This document shows positions 36,697 through 48,594 of a stretch of DNA of 64,000 nt, in pieces. The notes under the pieces are model-generated. The model did not search any database and had not been told where the DNA came from. It worked only from the letters and a program-made list of their open reading frames with translations. The stretch spans positions 760,619 through 824,618 of the forward strand of contig NW_006917092.1 in NCBI RefSeq assembly GCF_000516985.1. Reading direction: 5' to 3'. Numbering within the stretch: position 1 is the stretch's first letter; the number at the start of each line of letters is the position of its first letter. The stretch is from Pestalotiopsis fici W106-1. Taxonomy: Eukaryota; Ascomycota; Sordariomycetes; Amphisphaeriales; Sporocadaceae. The translations under genes and the position numbers were made by a program.

Positions 36697-37991
36697 GGTT
36701 TCGGGGCAGTCTGGGTTGTTGTCGTCGGTTCGGCGGGGAACTGCTTGTAGCTGCTCACTCGGCGCGGGGGACTTGAACGTCCGGGCGGGAACGTTTCTGA
36801 GGCGATTGGCCGGAGATCAAGTCGACATGTAGTTTTTTTCAATTCCCAATCTTGGAATCTTGTCGCATGCAATTGCTTTCCCCGATTGACGTTTTCGAAA
36901 ATCGCTAGTCGGTAGAGTGTCGTTTCGTTTCCTCCACTGGTGGTTGGGGGTACGTCAGAGAGCTAGTCAAGGGCGGACCAATACCGGAAGCTCTCTCAAG
37001 CAGTAGGTAGTAAACGATGCCGTCACTAAACGATCGGCACTAGGTACCTAATGTATCTTAGATCTCTCGCTGCGGGTCGCTGCTTTTCTAGGCGATGCGA
37101 GCTAGCTAGCGATGAATCGTGGCGCGTCAACAGTACAAGCTCTCGTCGCTACTTACAAAGACAGAAAGGAAGGAAAAATGTGAGTTCAAATCATTAGAAA
37201 GCTTGGAAGATATAAACAAAACAAAGGAGAGTGAAGAAAAAACTTCTCATCTACTAATCCATTTGCCCACTTTCAAGCAGGGCTCTTCTGCCAGTAACAT
37301 GCGAGGTAATTCAGAGCAAAAGCAGGCGGGGCTCAAGTCGCGTGGGACAAGGCGGAATGCTGATGACCTTTGCAATTCAAATGCTTCTCTTTGGCTACAA
37401 ATTATTGACAGTCGCTATTCGCTCGCTCGCTCGCCTAAGTTAGTGTAGTAGTGTACAGGCTGGTCTGGTTACAGCACCATGTCCGTCCGTCCCGCCCTGC
37501 CACCATGCCATGGTTAGTTGCCAGGCTTCTTTTTTTTTTTTTTTCTTCCTCCCCTCTCCCTCCCCTTCGGCCAGGTCTAGGTCTGGCATTGCTAATCGCC
37601 GCTCTATCACCGAGGTCGTGCGAAGTCGCGCGATTGGGGGATCTTTTGCTCCGGCGTTGTAACCTTAATAGACGATGCATTTGCCAATTCTTCTTCAACT
37701 TCAGCATTATATTCTCAAGTCGCTCATACGGTTCGTGCGTAGTTGGACTCTTCAACACTAGATCCCCATTCGCATTTCACCCAGACTTGCGTTTCCTCCA
37801 TTGTTTGTGACTGCATGTTAGACGGACATGGAACAACCTACTCCTCGCTAGGCGCATCACAAAGGACCACGCGCGCAATAGCACCGACGGCCTGCAATTT
37901 CATCTTAAATTACATTATGACTGCTGCTACTTGCGCGTACTGTGGGCGCGAGCAATCACTCATCATCTGCAACACAATCATAACTGCCATT
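36697..37991. other. Intergenic, about 1.3 kb
   Basis: This holds the MFS promoter and the 3' flank of the coiled-coil gene. A 15-T run lies at 37530-37544. No gene is seen. Confidence 0.5.
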
Positions 37992-38735
37992 TCATCCTCT
38001 CATTCTGCTGCTTATTCTACCAATCAAAGTATCCAGTCGTTGTACTGGACGTCTCAATGCGGTAGCTTCTGCTACGACTTCATTCAACAATTCTAGCGCC
38101 CGGGGCTGTGTTGATATGTCACGTCTCTCGAGCTCAGTGACGCGGTCGGAAAGCCGGGCAGGAATATCTTGCAGCGTCGCCGAGCGTCTCCTGTAGCGAC
38201 ACACTCTTTCCTTTTCTTGATTCAGGCGTGTTCTGGTCTTGGCCAGTTCTGATTCCAGCACCTCGATCTGCCGGATAAGCGCCATAACGTCTCGGGTAGT
38301 GTAATCCTGCTCCTCATGGCTGCCGAACCGCGAGAGAGCCCTCTCTAGCAGTTGCGAGAGGCTGGCGTGCTCGAGCCACCACCGACCAATTTGATCCACA
38401 TGATTGCCCCTTGCGTCGTGGTCCCGGTTGGCGTGCGGAGCCAGGTGATGCCGCCACCGGTCGTAGGGACTTGTTTCCGGCGTGAAACGAGGTGCCGCTT
38501 CCGAGAAGACTCGTGCCGAGCTGGACGCGCCCAAAGACCCTGACACTCCGGATCTACGGCGAGATTGCCGTGTTCCAACGTCAGCCCGGTTGCTCTGCCA
38601 GCTTTGCCGACTTGACCTTGGACTGTATTCGTTCGTCAAAAGACAGGATCTTCCAATTGGTGAAATGAATCTTAGAGATACTTACCGCTCTGTAGAGACA
38701 TGAGAGCGACGAGAGCGACTTGCACAATTCCCCAT
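37992..38735 (-). CDS. Predicted N-myristoylated coiled-coil protein
   Basis: Exons are 38686-38735 and 37992-38622, encoding 226 aa. The 50-nt first exon reads MGNCASRSRRSH, a textbook N-myristoylation signal (Gly2, Ser6, basic patch) with Cys4 placed for palmitoylation. The 63-bp intron (GTAAGT donor, ATACAG acceptor) joins it in frame to a Ser/Arg-rich segment, then a long helical region (about residues 120-200, with RQIEVLESELAKTRTRLNQE and LSDRVTELERR) expected to form a coiled coil. Such dually lipidated, Ser/Arg-rich N-termini usually place a protein on the plasma membrane or vacuole. The function is unknown and the family is not recognised. Ignoring the short first exon would hide the lipidation signal. 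Confidence 0.7.
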
Positions 38736-39373
38736 GCCAACCGATATATCAATACTTCCGCTTAATGCCAATGACAATCTTGAGAAAGTAGTTGGTCCGT
38801 CATTATAAGTTTTGACGCTGTCCATCTACTCATTGACGCTGTAGTTCATGTCCAAGACTCCAGGAGATATGTTTCGGGTACTGGTGTGAAATCCAGTCTA
38901 AACTTCGCATTCATTAGAGCATTCATGAGAAAGGTTTCTCTTCATTTTAGACACGCCGCCTCAGCGATAGCGCTGAGAAGAACACACAGACGAAGGATTG
39001 ACTTGTGCTCCGTTTATTTTTAAGCTGTTGACATGCTTGTCTCGTTAAGCCATCGCCGTACCAAGACCTCCATGAGTGAAGCCAGGCGATATCTCTGTTC
39101 GGGAGTGGGGAAGTGGAACAGCCGTATGTTGAGACAGTCCCCTATAACATGACAAAGAAATGTTGCGGTGAAGCAGTTATGCACTCATTGGCAATCAGAT
39201 TGTACATTTCACCCCCATTATTGTATCTAGACGGCCAGTGTCCCGATGAGTCTCTTTGCAACTCTCAGGTTCCCTCACGTCGTTATAATCACTGAATCTT
39301 GGCATTACAAGTTTTCATCATCAAAGGTGGACATTTGCAAGAATATTGTTGCTATTCTGATTTCATCCTCATA
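38736..39373. other. Intergenic
   Basis: A 640-bp stretch lies between two minus-strand genes. Nothing is recognised. Confidence 0.5.
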
Positions 39374-40556
39374 TTACCGGATTTTATAGGCGCTGAGGAA
39401 TACGTTAGCAAGATTTCGAGAAGGACGGGATTGCATTGTGAGCCATACTCATATATGAGTTCAGATCCTCGCCACAGGCATGTGCCCACCCAGATCTCAA
39501 AATTGACCTTGTCTGCATACCGCGGATCATTTGTCCTCATATTGATTACCATGCGGTGCCGATATTGCCTTGGGTCGATTGCGAGTGCCTGCTCCTCATG
39601 CTCCAGGGCATTCATAACAGCTTCGGATCCAGTGCGAACGCCGCGAGCTTTGCATTCGATGCTGCAAATTATCAGAAATGTTCCATCATGACTTTTGCCC
39701 GCCTCTTTGCACTTACATGGCGGGTGGCTCATCGTTTGTCTTTAACTTGAATTTTGCCTCAACTTGCGTGCCATAAGAATTCCCAAAACTCATGTCCACG
39801 CTATCCTGGCCACCATCCTAAATGAGAGTTATCACATTAGCTCCGGTTTCGAGATCCGATCCTCGTGAATATGGGAAGACTTACCACAACACTTCCAGTA
39901 CCAACATTTCCAGACCAAACACCTTCAGTAAAGGTCGTCAACTTCTTGAACCCATCGCCAACTGCTAATGTTGCTACATTAGAGCTCAACACAACCTTCA
40001 TGCGAAAGTCGGCTTCCAATCGCGGTGGCGGAAGCGATAATCCTGGATGCAGTTGGCTCATAATTTCTGCAGACTCTTTGGAAAGCGGCCTATTTACGCT
40101 TGGTCTACCTCAGCATGGAACACATGAAAAAGCTTTGGAGGGCAATGCACCTACCGTTCATCGGTCTGTTTTGCTTCTTGCACCTGGCGTTGTTCCCATT
40201 TCTTCTCGACGGCCGCCCACTATAGATTTCCATAGATTAGCGTCTCTTTGCAACTCTACTCGCGATTGACTTGAAATAATGTCTCTCAACATTACAGGTT
40301 GTGCATATATCAGTATTACCGGAACGGCAATACCTGGCCTTTGAAAATTACGTACACCGCTATGCCTTCGCTCGGGTTCTCTAACGCGACCTTGGTAAAA
40401 AGAACCGAGAAGATTGGCATCCCAGCCCGAGTCGTCCTCGGGCAATGTCGCCGGAACCAATGGCGGCAGTTGCCCCTTCACCGTCTCCCGCGGCCACAGC
40501 GAGCCAGGCATAACGTGCTCCGGAGAATCCGCGGCGGCGCTGGGTGGCATGCTCAT
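39374..40556 (-). CDS. DUF3237-domain protein
   Basis: Exons are 40356-40556, 40155-40219, 39885-40104, 39717-39817, 39449-39661 and 39374-39392, encoding 272 aa. The C-terminal two thirds form a DUF3237 domain: PPPRLEADFRMKV, then GSVVDGGQDS, AKFKLKTNDEPPAI, KARGVRTGSE, VNFEIWVGTCLWRGSELIY, ending DAYKIR. The last 19-nt exon is supported by a branch TGCTAAC and restores the expected end of the domain. The third exon is entered through CTGAGGTAG, which rebuilds DERPSVNRPLSKESAEIM in frame. DUF3237 proteins are small beta-barrel-like proteins of unknown activity, common in fungal accessory loci. The N-terminal 85 residues are low complexity. The start is uncertain: ATG 40556 is the first in frame, but an upstream exon is possible. 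Confidence 0.75.
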
Positions 40557-42891
40557 TCGGACGACAATGCCGACGACAGGATGCTGAAGAGGCTCTTGAG
40601 AAGATGAATTGCTTTGATCCTTTTTCAACAAATCTCGTCTCTACAATTTTCTTAAAAACAGAGAATTTGGCATTACCTAACATATGGCAGAATTATTTCT
40701 TGTCCTTGGACTCCTAAACGGGCGCCGGCTTATAGATCCAACCGGTGCGGGTCAAATGGTGTGGTCCGTTACGGTCTTACATGTGGCCAGTCGGCGCAAC
40801 ATTGGACCGCGCCTGTGCTTATTTCTTTTTGGCCGTCTGCGTTCCTGATCAGCGAGGAACAAAGAATGCTACCGATTCATTCATTAAAGGCATTAAATGT
40901 AAAGGATTAAGCATTAAACCACAGGGTTAAAAGTTTAAAATAATTATAAGATTTTCTCCGCGAATCCACACTTTATTTTGCGATCGCAATGCCGCACGGG
41001 GGGGAACAGCATGTCGTGCGTCAAGTCTTGTTCGGAGATGAGGATCAAGCCGGGTATGCCCCTCGTCGAACCCACAGGCCCCGAATGTGTGTCCCGGAGA
41101 TTTCATCGACAAGGAGTCTCCCTGGCCGAGCCCCGGGATTGGCTAAGCCTGAGGAATACCCTTTCCGCGCAACAAACAGTGGACTTGATCGTCAGACCGG
41201 TTCGGATTCAAGTCACACATGCCACAGGCAGGACAAGCATAAGTTCTCCATGCCGGGAGAGATCGTGGTTCATTATCACGGACTCCCCTCCGGTCCTCTG
41301 TTATTGGGTCAAAATCCTATCTTTCACTGCTTCCCCGGATGCCAACTCTGGCTCGCAAAGGGATTTTTGTGGATCAATCTGGCCTCCCCCCGGTCATAGA
41401 GATAGAACTCAATGTCAAAACGCTCACACGCCTTTTGGTCACGTTCCCCCGCGAAACATTATGTTGGACCTGGCCATCCCTGGACGTTACATTTTGACCT
41501 TGAAATCTTTCAGATAAGATTTCGTTATGTCGCTGTGCCAAGAATCCAGGCACGTTTGATGACCCGACCAAAACGAGTCACGTGTAGCAGCAAGGCCATT
41601 TATGCTTCCGACTCCAGGACTTAAATGATAGGAGATTGAGTATATGTTCTCAGTTTATAAATCTTGTTGTGCGACAAACTTTACCTGAGAAGTTATCTTC
41701 AAAATAATTGCAAATAGTCATTAGGCTTTCGTCATACAAGATATGTTGGAGGTTGTTGAACATCACGTCATTCATGAGCAATTTAGATTAGACTGCCTGA
41801 TAACGTGCCATGTTTACACCAACATGAAATGCCGGCGCAGCCCCTTTACCACAAAAAGGCTAATAGAGCACACCTCATGTCAGAGCTTATGTCAGGATAG
41901 GAGCAGGAGGAGAAGCTACTTCTTGTGCAAGTTTATCTGCTCCTTGACAGACTGTCGGGTCAAGCTAGGCACGACCAGCGATTGGACATGCATTCTACTC
42001 CACGTGCACACGCATACTCACGCATACTCTTGGCTGAATACAGGTGACTCAGCCTGGCACTTCAACATCTGCCGATAGTCACAAACCATCTGTGACGAGA
42101 CAGACGTGAGCGACTTGGGAACAATACATATCTTGCGACTTGTGCGCATGTGCGAGCAGAAATCGTGACAATCGCACAATTCTGGATGACAGAAGAAAAC
42201 AAATGGACGCCCGTCGCCGACTGGTAGTACCTCACACTAACACTAGGAACTAAATTCATGATGCAAGTTGAGTCTTGCTTCGATCCGAACCCAAATGCAC
42301 CGTCACTATAAAACCTAAATCGGTCGCAAAACCATCAAATAGAATCTTGAGCGGCGCCATTTTCAAACGTGACGGTCCCAGCGATTGCAATTTCCACTCA
42401 CGTCAAGACCCTGCATATGCCATACCAAAACCACGTCTTTCAGTTCGTTATCAGGGTCTTTTTGCCCAGAAAAGGGTTCAACGTTGCCCGGCTTTCGTCA
42501 TAGACCAGCTGTGATTCGCTGTCCTGTTTCAGCTATGCACCCTGATTTGGTGTGGGGCTACGTCATTGCTATCGATCTGCTTTCCCCCCACGGGGAGCCA
42601 ACAACGATAAACCACCATGAACGACGAAAAACAGGTTTGAGTGACGAATTGTCTCATTACGACTCCAGGGGTGTACAGTAACTTAGGAGAGGATTTCGCA
42701 GGTCAAATAGAGCCAAGGGTCCATCGAAGAACTCATGTTTTGTGCCGAACTTCCATCTCTTATAGTACAGAAAAACTTGATATCTTGGTATCCTTGAACC
42801 TCTCGCGTCAGACACCTTTGCCGGTATCCGACCAAAACATATTCTATATTCCCATTACTCAGAGCCAAGAAATCCCACCCTACCTACAACC
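40557..42891. other. Intergenic, about 2.3 kb
   Basis: No gene is supported. Overlapping plus frames at 40978-41517 and 42275-42681 lack domains. ACRCATACTCACGCATACTC short repeats occur at about 42008-42030. No mobile-element signature was seen. Confidence 0.45.
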
Positions 42892-43529
42892 ATGCCTCTC
42901 TTCAGCCGCAAGGAAGAAGTTGTCGAGCCGGAACCCGTCGTGCACGAGGAGCCCAAGCGAAGCCACGGCTTGTTCGGCAGCCGGCGCGAGCGGTCTCCCT
43001 CACCCACATCGACGGTCGCGACCTCGACGACGAGTAACTCGCACCACACATCAGGTACGAAGTCCTCTTACCACACCACGCGCACGCACCATAATGGGGC
43101 GGGCAGCGTTGGCGGCGGCGGCGGCGGCGGCGGCATCTTTCGCAGGTCGACTGACGCGAGCTCCGTGGCTTCCACGACTACAGGCCGGAGATCCCTACTG
43201 TCCCGTTCCTTTGGACACGGCAATAATGTCGAAATGGACCCGTCCATTGTCGCGGCGCGCGAGCATGTCCTCAATGCCGAGACGGCCGAGCGCGAAGCCG
43301 ATCGCGCCCTCGAGGCCGCCCGCCTCCGTGTCCGTGAGGCCCGCAACGAGGTCAAGCGCCTTGAACTCGAGGCTGCTGAGGAGGCCAAGCGCGCCAAGAT
43401 TAAGCAATACCACGCCCGCGAGGTCTCGAAGCGCGGAAAGCAACTTGGACGTATGTTGAACCTAGTCTCCTCCAATGTGAAATCGAAAGTATATGTATGA
43501 CTAACCCGTAAACAGGTCACGACTTGTAA
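42892..43529 (+). CDS. Small coiled-coil protein, Gly/Ser/His-rich N-terminus
   Basis: Exons are 42892-43450 and 43516-43529, encoding 190 aa. Without the intron the frame would run to 43500 with an unlikely tail; the intron (donor GTATGT, branch GACTAAC, acceptor AACAG) gives a compact LGRHDL end. The N-terminus is basic and Ser/Thr/His-rich with a nine-Gly tract (about residues 73-81). The C-terminal half (about 115-180) is a highly charged Ala/Glu/Arg helix (AEREADRALEAARLRVREAR) predicted to form a coiled coil. No signal peptide, membrane helix or catalytic motif is seen. It resembles small fungal stress- or spore-associated helical proteins, but this is only a general likeness. Confidence 0.75.
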
Positions 43530-44854
43530 ATACTACACAGCATGGTATGCTGGAAACCTATATGAGCATATTAAGATGACGAACAGAAACGACTTATGAT
43601 TGATCTAAATGATCCTGGGGAGCTGTATTTTATATATCACTAGCGAAGCATGATTTTGGTCATTTTTGGCGCAAGGAAGTGTATAAAAAAGGTTTATAAA
43701 TAACAAGATCCTTCCAACGCACACCCGGTCCGCAAATTTTAGCGGCCATGAACGCTATGAACGGCTCCACTAGTTCTCGCACTTGCCCTAAGATGAACGC
43801 CCCTAGCGGTCGTGATAAACCCTGAATATTTGCATTTACTTGCCAAGAGCATTTCCAAGGTCTGCGAACATGATGGAGGGAAGATATTTATAGCGTTGTT
43901 TGTGTGTTTTCGAGTTTCTATTTCATTGGATTCTGAGTGTGATGGATAGACCTGATTGAAGTAGAGCAGGTTTCGTTGACTGAAGTACTGCAAGTGTCAG
44001 CGACTGCTCCGCTACAGTTGGCACCCTGTACAGAGGGTTGTGGACATGGCTCTGGAGATGGTGCAGGCGATCTTCGGGAGCGATCTGCTTCGACAGGTTT
44101 AGCATTGGGATCTTGATTCTCTTTAGTTCGCTCCATTACTATTCTTCTCAGAGCTGATGAGGACAGGAATTGATTCACAGGAGCGCAATGGACATGTTGC
44201 AGGTCTCGCTTAACGTTGCAGGTTCCTTGTCATTCACTGGCCGGTTGCGTTTTGGGTGTCGACATGAACAATGAACTTGAGTGAATGGCAGCTGGAATAA
44301 TTTACCTCTAAGCTACAATGTATCAATGCATCAATCTTCCATTGTCATTTCACATCAAAAGAACAATTATTATCATTACTTCTAGAATGGAGCTGATGTT
44401 GAGGCTGCACACAGCAAGTCCTCGATGGAAGAGGTAGAGATGAGTGGGGAAGGCAGTGGACGGACTATAACGTCATCAAACTAACAATCGGCCGTGGGAG
44501 CATTGATACTTTGAACAGTCCGTATGTGGCATAATGTCCGATTCATTTATTGGAATATCTGTGCCGTGGTATATTCGAGTCATTATTCACCAAGTAGAAC
44601 CAAAGTTTTCATGGTCAATCAATACCCGCGTCTGTGGCTAACCGGGTGTCTGCGGTTGCGTGCTCCGATGGTCACACGGGTGCTCCACCGCCCAACCCCT
44701 CTCAGCTGATAAGAGAGTCAGTCAGTCACCTGCAGAATATGAAGAAGGAGTTGACCTTTACAAACACGGATTCTGTAGATTTCATCCAATATCGATGTAG
44801 TAGCAGTGGAAGAGGCTTTTTAAACATCAAGAGTTTTGCAATATCCAACGTGAG
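43530..44854. other. Intergenic, about 1.3 kb
   Basis: This is a divergent-free spacer with the promoter of the DHA1 transporter. A Pro/Ser/Cys-rich 86-codon minus frame (43918-44178) has no domain or signal peptide and is not called. Confidence 0.45.
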
Positions 44855-46526
44855 ATGGCGGATCATCGGGGCGAAGCGGCGTCGTCGGGGAGTATACACA
44901 CAGGCGGCGGCATCTCGGCTTCTACACCCCTCCTCGGGGCCGACGCCTCCCCTCCGGCATTGGACCACTTTGCGCCCGGCGACCCCGACAACCCGCGCAA
45001 CTGGTCACCGTGGCGCAAATGGCTCATTGTCGCCGCCATCACCCCCATCGACTTGTCCGTGTCCTGGGGCGCGTCGGGATTCTCGCCCGCCACCGCCAGC
45101 TTCCGCGCCGAGTTTGGTCTGTCGGAGACGGTCGCCACGCTCGGTCTGAGCCTCTACATTGCCGGTCTTGCCCTGGGACCAATGTCGCTGGCGCCACTGA
45201 GTGAGTTCTTTGGAAGGAGCGTCATCTATGTGGGATCCTATGCCGTGTTTCTGGTTCTTTTGGCTGCCACGGCGCTGGTGCAGCATGTGGCTGGATTCAT
45301 GGTGCTGCGCTTTTTCAGTGGCCTCTTTGCTGCTGTGACGATTGGTATGTTTTGCTTTTATTCGAATGATTCAATCGAGTTTCGTTGACATTCGAGACAG
45401 CCAATTTTGGTGGCTCTATTGCAGACATGTGGACTCATCACGAGACCGGCATCGCCATGTCCATCTATCTCTGGGCCGCTACATGCGGAAGTCCCTCCGG
45501 GTTTTTTGCCATGTCATTTGTAGCCGAGTATCGAGGCTGGCGTGAGGTGTTTTGGGCTCTGCTGGGTGTCTGCGGGACATTTTGGCTGATCATGGCACTG
45601 ACCCTTCGCGAGACGCGGCATACCACCATTCTCCGTAATCGCGTCAAGGCCGCGAGAAAGCGCAATGGTGCCAATGCAGACGATTCCAAGCCAGATGGCC
45701 TACACCGCAGATCCGCGCACGAGTTGTTCAACGTCGCCTTGACGAGGCCCTTTCGGTTCTTGCTGACAGAGGCCATCATCATCTTTGCAGCCCTCTACAA
45801 TGGCTATCTCTATGGCCTGAGCTTTTTGTTCAATGGCGCATTCAGAATGGTCTTCGGCGAGGGTCACGGGTTCAGCACTCTAGAGGTTGGATGCGCATTC
45901 TTGGGAATTGCGTTTGGCATATCCGTCGGTCCATTCACAAATTTGTGGCAGGAGAGGTACTACCAGAAGCGCCTCGCATCTTCAAGCAGTGCGGCCGTTC
46001 CAGAGGCTCGGTTACAGTTGGCCATGGTAGCCGCTGTTGGTGAGTAGTCCGAATCCTGTGTGGTATCGTTGTCTGACACACAACAGTTTTTCCCATATCG
46101 TTATTTTGGTTCGCTTGGACAACTGATGCGAGCATCGCGCCCATTGTGCCAATTGTGGCTTCGGCATTCTGGGGATGGTCCTTTTACACACTTATTTTGA
46201 TGACTTTCCAGTATACTGAAGACGCATATAGGGTAAGCCATGTCATAACTGCTGCCCCACTACACTATCTCATGTTCAATCTTTAGGTCTACTCAGCTTC
46301 AGCTTTGGCTGGTATTGGCTTGGTTCGCAACATTGCCGGCGCTGCATTTCCCCTCTTTGGCCGAGAGTTATTCTCTAAACTAGGGTATCAGTGGGGAGGA
46401 AGTTTACTGGCTTTTCTGAGTATTGCTTTAATACCAATCCCCTTCGTCTTGGCTCGTTACGGGCCTGTCATTAGACGGAAAAGTCCGTGGGCGAGCCAAC
46501 ATATGGACGATGGGGTCGATGACTAG
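44855..46526 (+). CDS. MFS multidrug transporter (DHA1 family)
   Basis: Exons are 44855-45344, 45401-46039, 46087-46232 and 46287-46526, encoding 504 aa. After a soluble N-terminus, the DHA1 entry motif DPDNPRNWSPWRKW precedes helix 1. SLYIAGLALGPMSLAPLSEFFGR forms helix 2 and motif A. The first intron joins AAVTI to ANFGGSIADMW, a well-conserved helix-4/5 sequence, and EYRGWREVFW closes the first half. The second half has ASAFWGWSFYTLILMTFQYTEDAY and NIAGAAFPLFGRELFSKLGYQW, typical of fungal polyamine or drug exporters in this class. It is expected to be a proton-coupled efflux pump of the plasma membrane. No cluster partner is evident. Confidence 0.92.
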
Positions 46527-46765
46527 GACCGCTCAAGCTACAAAGAGCGCCAAGCAAAGGCGATGGAAAAGGCTCATCTATGCGCTCAATGGAACAATGG
46601 GGGAACCAAAACTAGACAAAAAGGGCATTTTGGCCTGTTTCAGAATTTCAGGCTTTGTTCAGATCGTGCAGGGTCCAATGAAGAGAGAAAATGGTCTGGC
46701 ACCAATTTAATTTTCAAAATCCATGTTTCTCATATCATTATTTTCGACTGCCCTCAGTCCCAACC

Positions 46766-47998
46766 ATGGAGCTTCCACCAATACCGGGACCCAAGTTGGG
46801 CCCTTTTCAGTCACCGAATGGCAATGCTGGCCGGCTGGAAATCGAATTTCTCAACGAGCTTGGCACGGGCGCCCATTCGATAGTCTGGAAAGTAAAGATT
46901 GATGGTACGCTATTTGCGTTGAAGCTGGTAAGACTGACAGTCTTAGGTTGAGACTTGGTGATGGGCTTGCACTGACTACCCCAGTTCAAACGGGGGAAGT
47001 ACTACAATCATTTGGACTGGTACGAACGACCCCACGATGAAGACATGGAAAAGCTTAATCTTGATCACGACAAACTCAATTTCCAATGCCTCCCGTTCTT
47101 CAGCGAATGCCGCGCCTATGGTCGATTAAAAGAAACCAAGAACGAACACCTGGCGGCCAAGTGCTACGGATATCTTGTACTCGATAGATCCTATTCAAAA
47201 CGAATACGGAACGCTGGCATAACGAAAAGGGATCTTATAGAATGGCAGTTCTGGGCGCAGTGGGAGGATGACCACGATGAACATCTTCCACTGCCCGACG
47301 ATAAGGATGAAAAATCTCTTCGCGATTGGTTCAACAACGTTATGGAGAGCGACGAACCTCCATTACCGACTCCATATCCGGTCAAGGCAATAGTGAAGGA
47401 ACTTGTGGAGAAAAAGACCACATTTCTCCCTGAGCACGTTTCACGTATGATGCGGGATCTGCAACAGCTTCATCGACTGGGGATAATACATGGTGACATC
47501 AAGGAAGATGCTTACGTCAACGGTCTCATAGTCGACTTCAGCTCCGCTAGGACTGTACCTCATTTTCTACTCGACAAGAAGACAGTGTTCCGGAGCATTG
47601 AATGGGTGAAAAGTTACACTAGATCCGACTATTCCTGCTTCGATGAACAGCTGGAAGAATATGATATGATACCCGGTAGGCCAAAAATCTGCACCCGTAT
47701 GCTCCAGGGCAAAGTGCGGTACAATCTTCGAGATAGGCCAGACAGCGAAGAAATGAAGCTTCGATGCATAAAGTTCTATGCTGATCGATATCGGTGGAAG
47801 CCTGCACGTGGGGACATTATGGGCCTGCGTCAAATCCAAGACTGGTCTGCAGCATGGATTCGAGGCCTCGTTGATGAGGGTGAATGGGAGGACAGCGAGG
47901 AAGAACCCGAAGAGGATGACTGGTATGGCGGAAGAGAATGGATGACTAGGACAGAGCTGCTATACAAGCCATCTTTTTGGCGACAGTTTGATGGTTAG
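46766..47998 (+). CDS. FTA2-like kinase-fold protein (probable pseudokinase)
   Basis: Exons are 46766-46927 and 46985-47998, encoding 391 aa. The start MELPPIPGPKLGPF is preferred over the in-frame upstream ATG at 46691. The fold is kinase-like: a glycine-loop relative GTGAHSIVWKV, ALKLF carrying the would-be catalytic lysine (rebuilt across the intron), a helix with SECRAYGRL, a catalytic-loop relative HGDIKEDAYVNG, and VDFSSA in place of DFG. The acidic C-terminal stretch (EEEPEEDDWYGG) is followed by an aromatic end. The wording matches the fungal family annotated as kinetochore Sim4 complex subunit Fta2. Most filamentous members are lineage-expanded and unlikely to be true kinetochore subunits. 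The degenerate loops suggest nucleotide binding without normal phosphotransfer. Confidence 0.8.
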
Positions 47999-48594
47999 TG
48001 AACACTATTGCGGGAGTAGCCAAATTGTCGAACGCATTCATAAGCACTATTAGCCCTCTGACTTTTGCTCAAAATTTCATTTTTGGCAGAACATGTCTTG
48101 ATTCGTTTCTTAAGAACTAAATGCCCCGCGGCTGCACTCAGGATGCCATCGACGGGCGACGCGTATTTCTCCCGGCCTCCCGGTGGTAATTGATTCTCCA
48201 AGATGAAGTTGAAGCATTTGGGAAACTAAATCTCGGAATTCTCGTTTGCCCGCTTGTATAACATAGACAGCCACGTAGAATCGTTGATGAAGGGAGCCAT
48301 GTAGCCGGAGCCATTTTCTGCTACACCCTCAGCCGTCAACTTTTTCGAAAGAAAGTGGGATTCATAGTTCACGGAGTCCATAGTAAAGACTATTTGCAAA
48401 GCAATAAAAGTTTCCTGTGATCTAAGTTAGTGACATACACAACAATAATATCTGAGGTAAATGGCAGAATAAATTAATACCGTCCAGTTTTAGTTTGATT
48501 GGCAAATAATTAACAACAAGTTCTCAGTCTATCTAGGCTATATACATTTTCATTCGTTGCAATGTCATAAGGAGATGCTAGTCACATCCTCTAG
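47999..48594. other. Intergenic, convergent
   Basis: An AT-rich spacer between convergent genes. No gene is seen. Confidence 0.5.

Noticed and set aside
40978..41517. 179-codon plus frame, and overlapping frames in the 40.6-42.9 kb gap
   Set aside because: No domain, no biased codon use, several equally long overlapping frames.
43918..44178. 86-codon Cys/Ser/Pro-rich minus frame
   Set aside because: No signal peptide, domain or splice context; could be chance.
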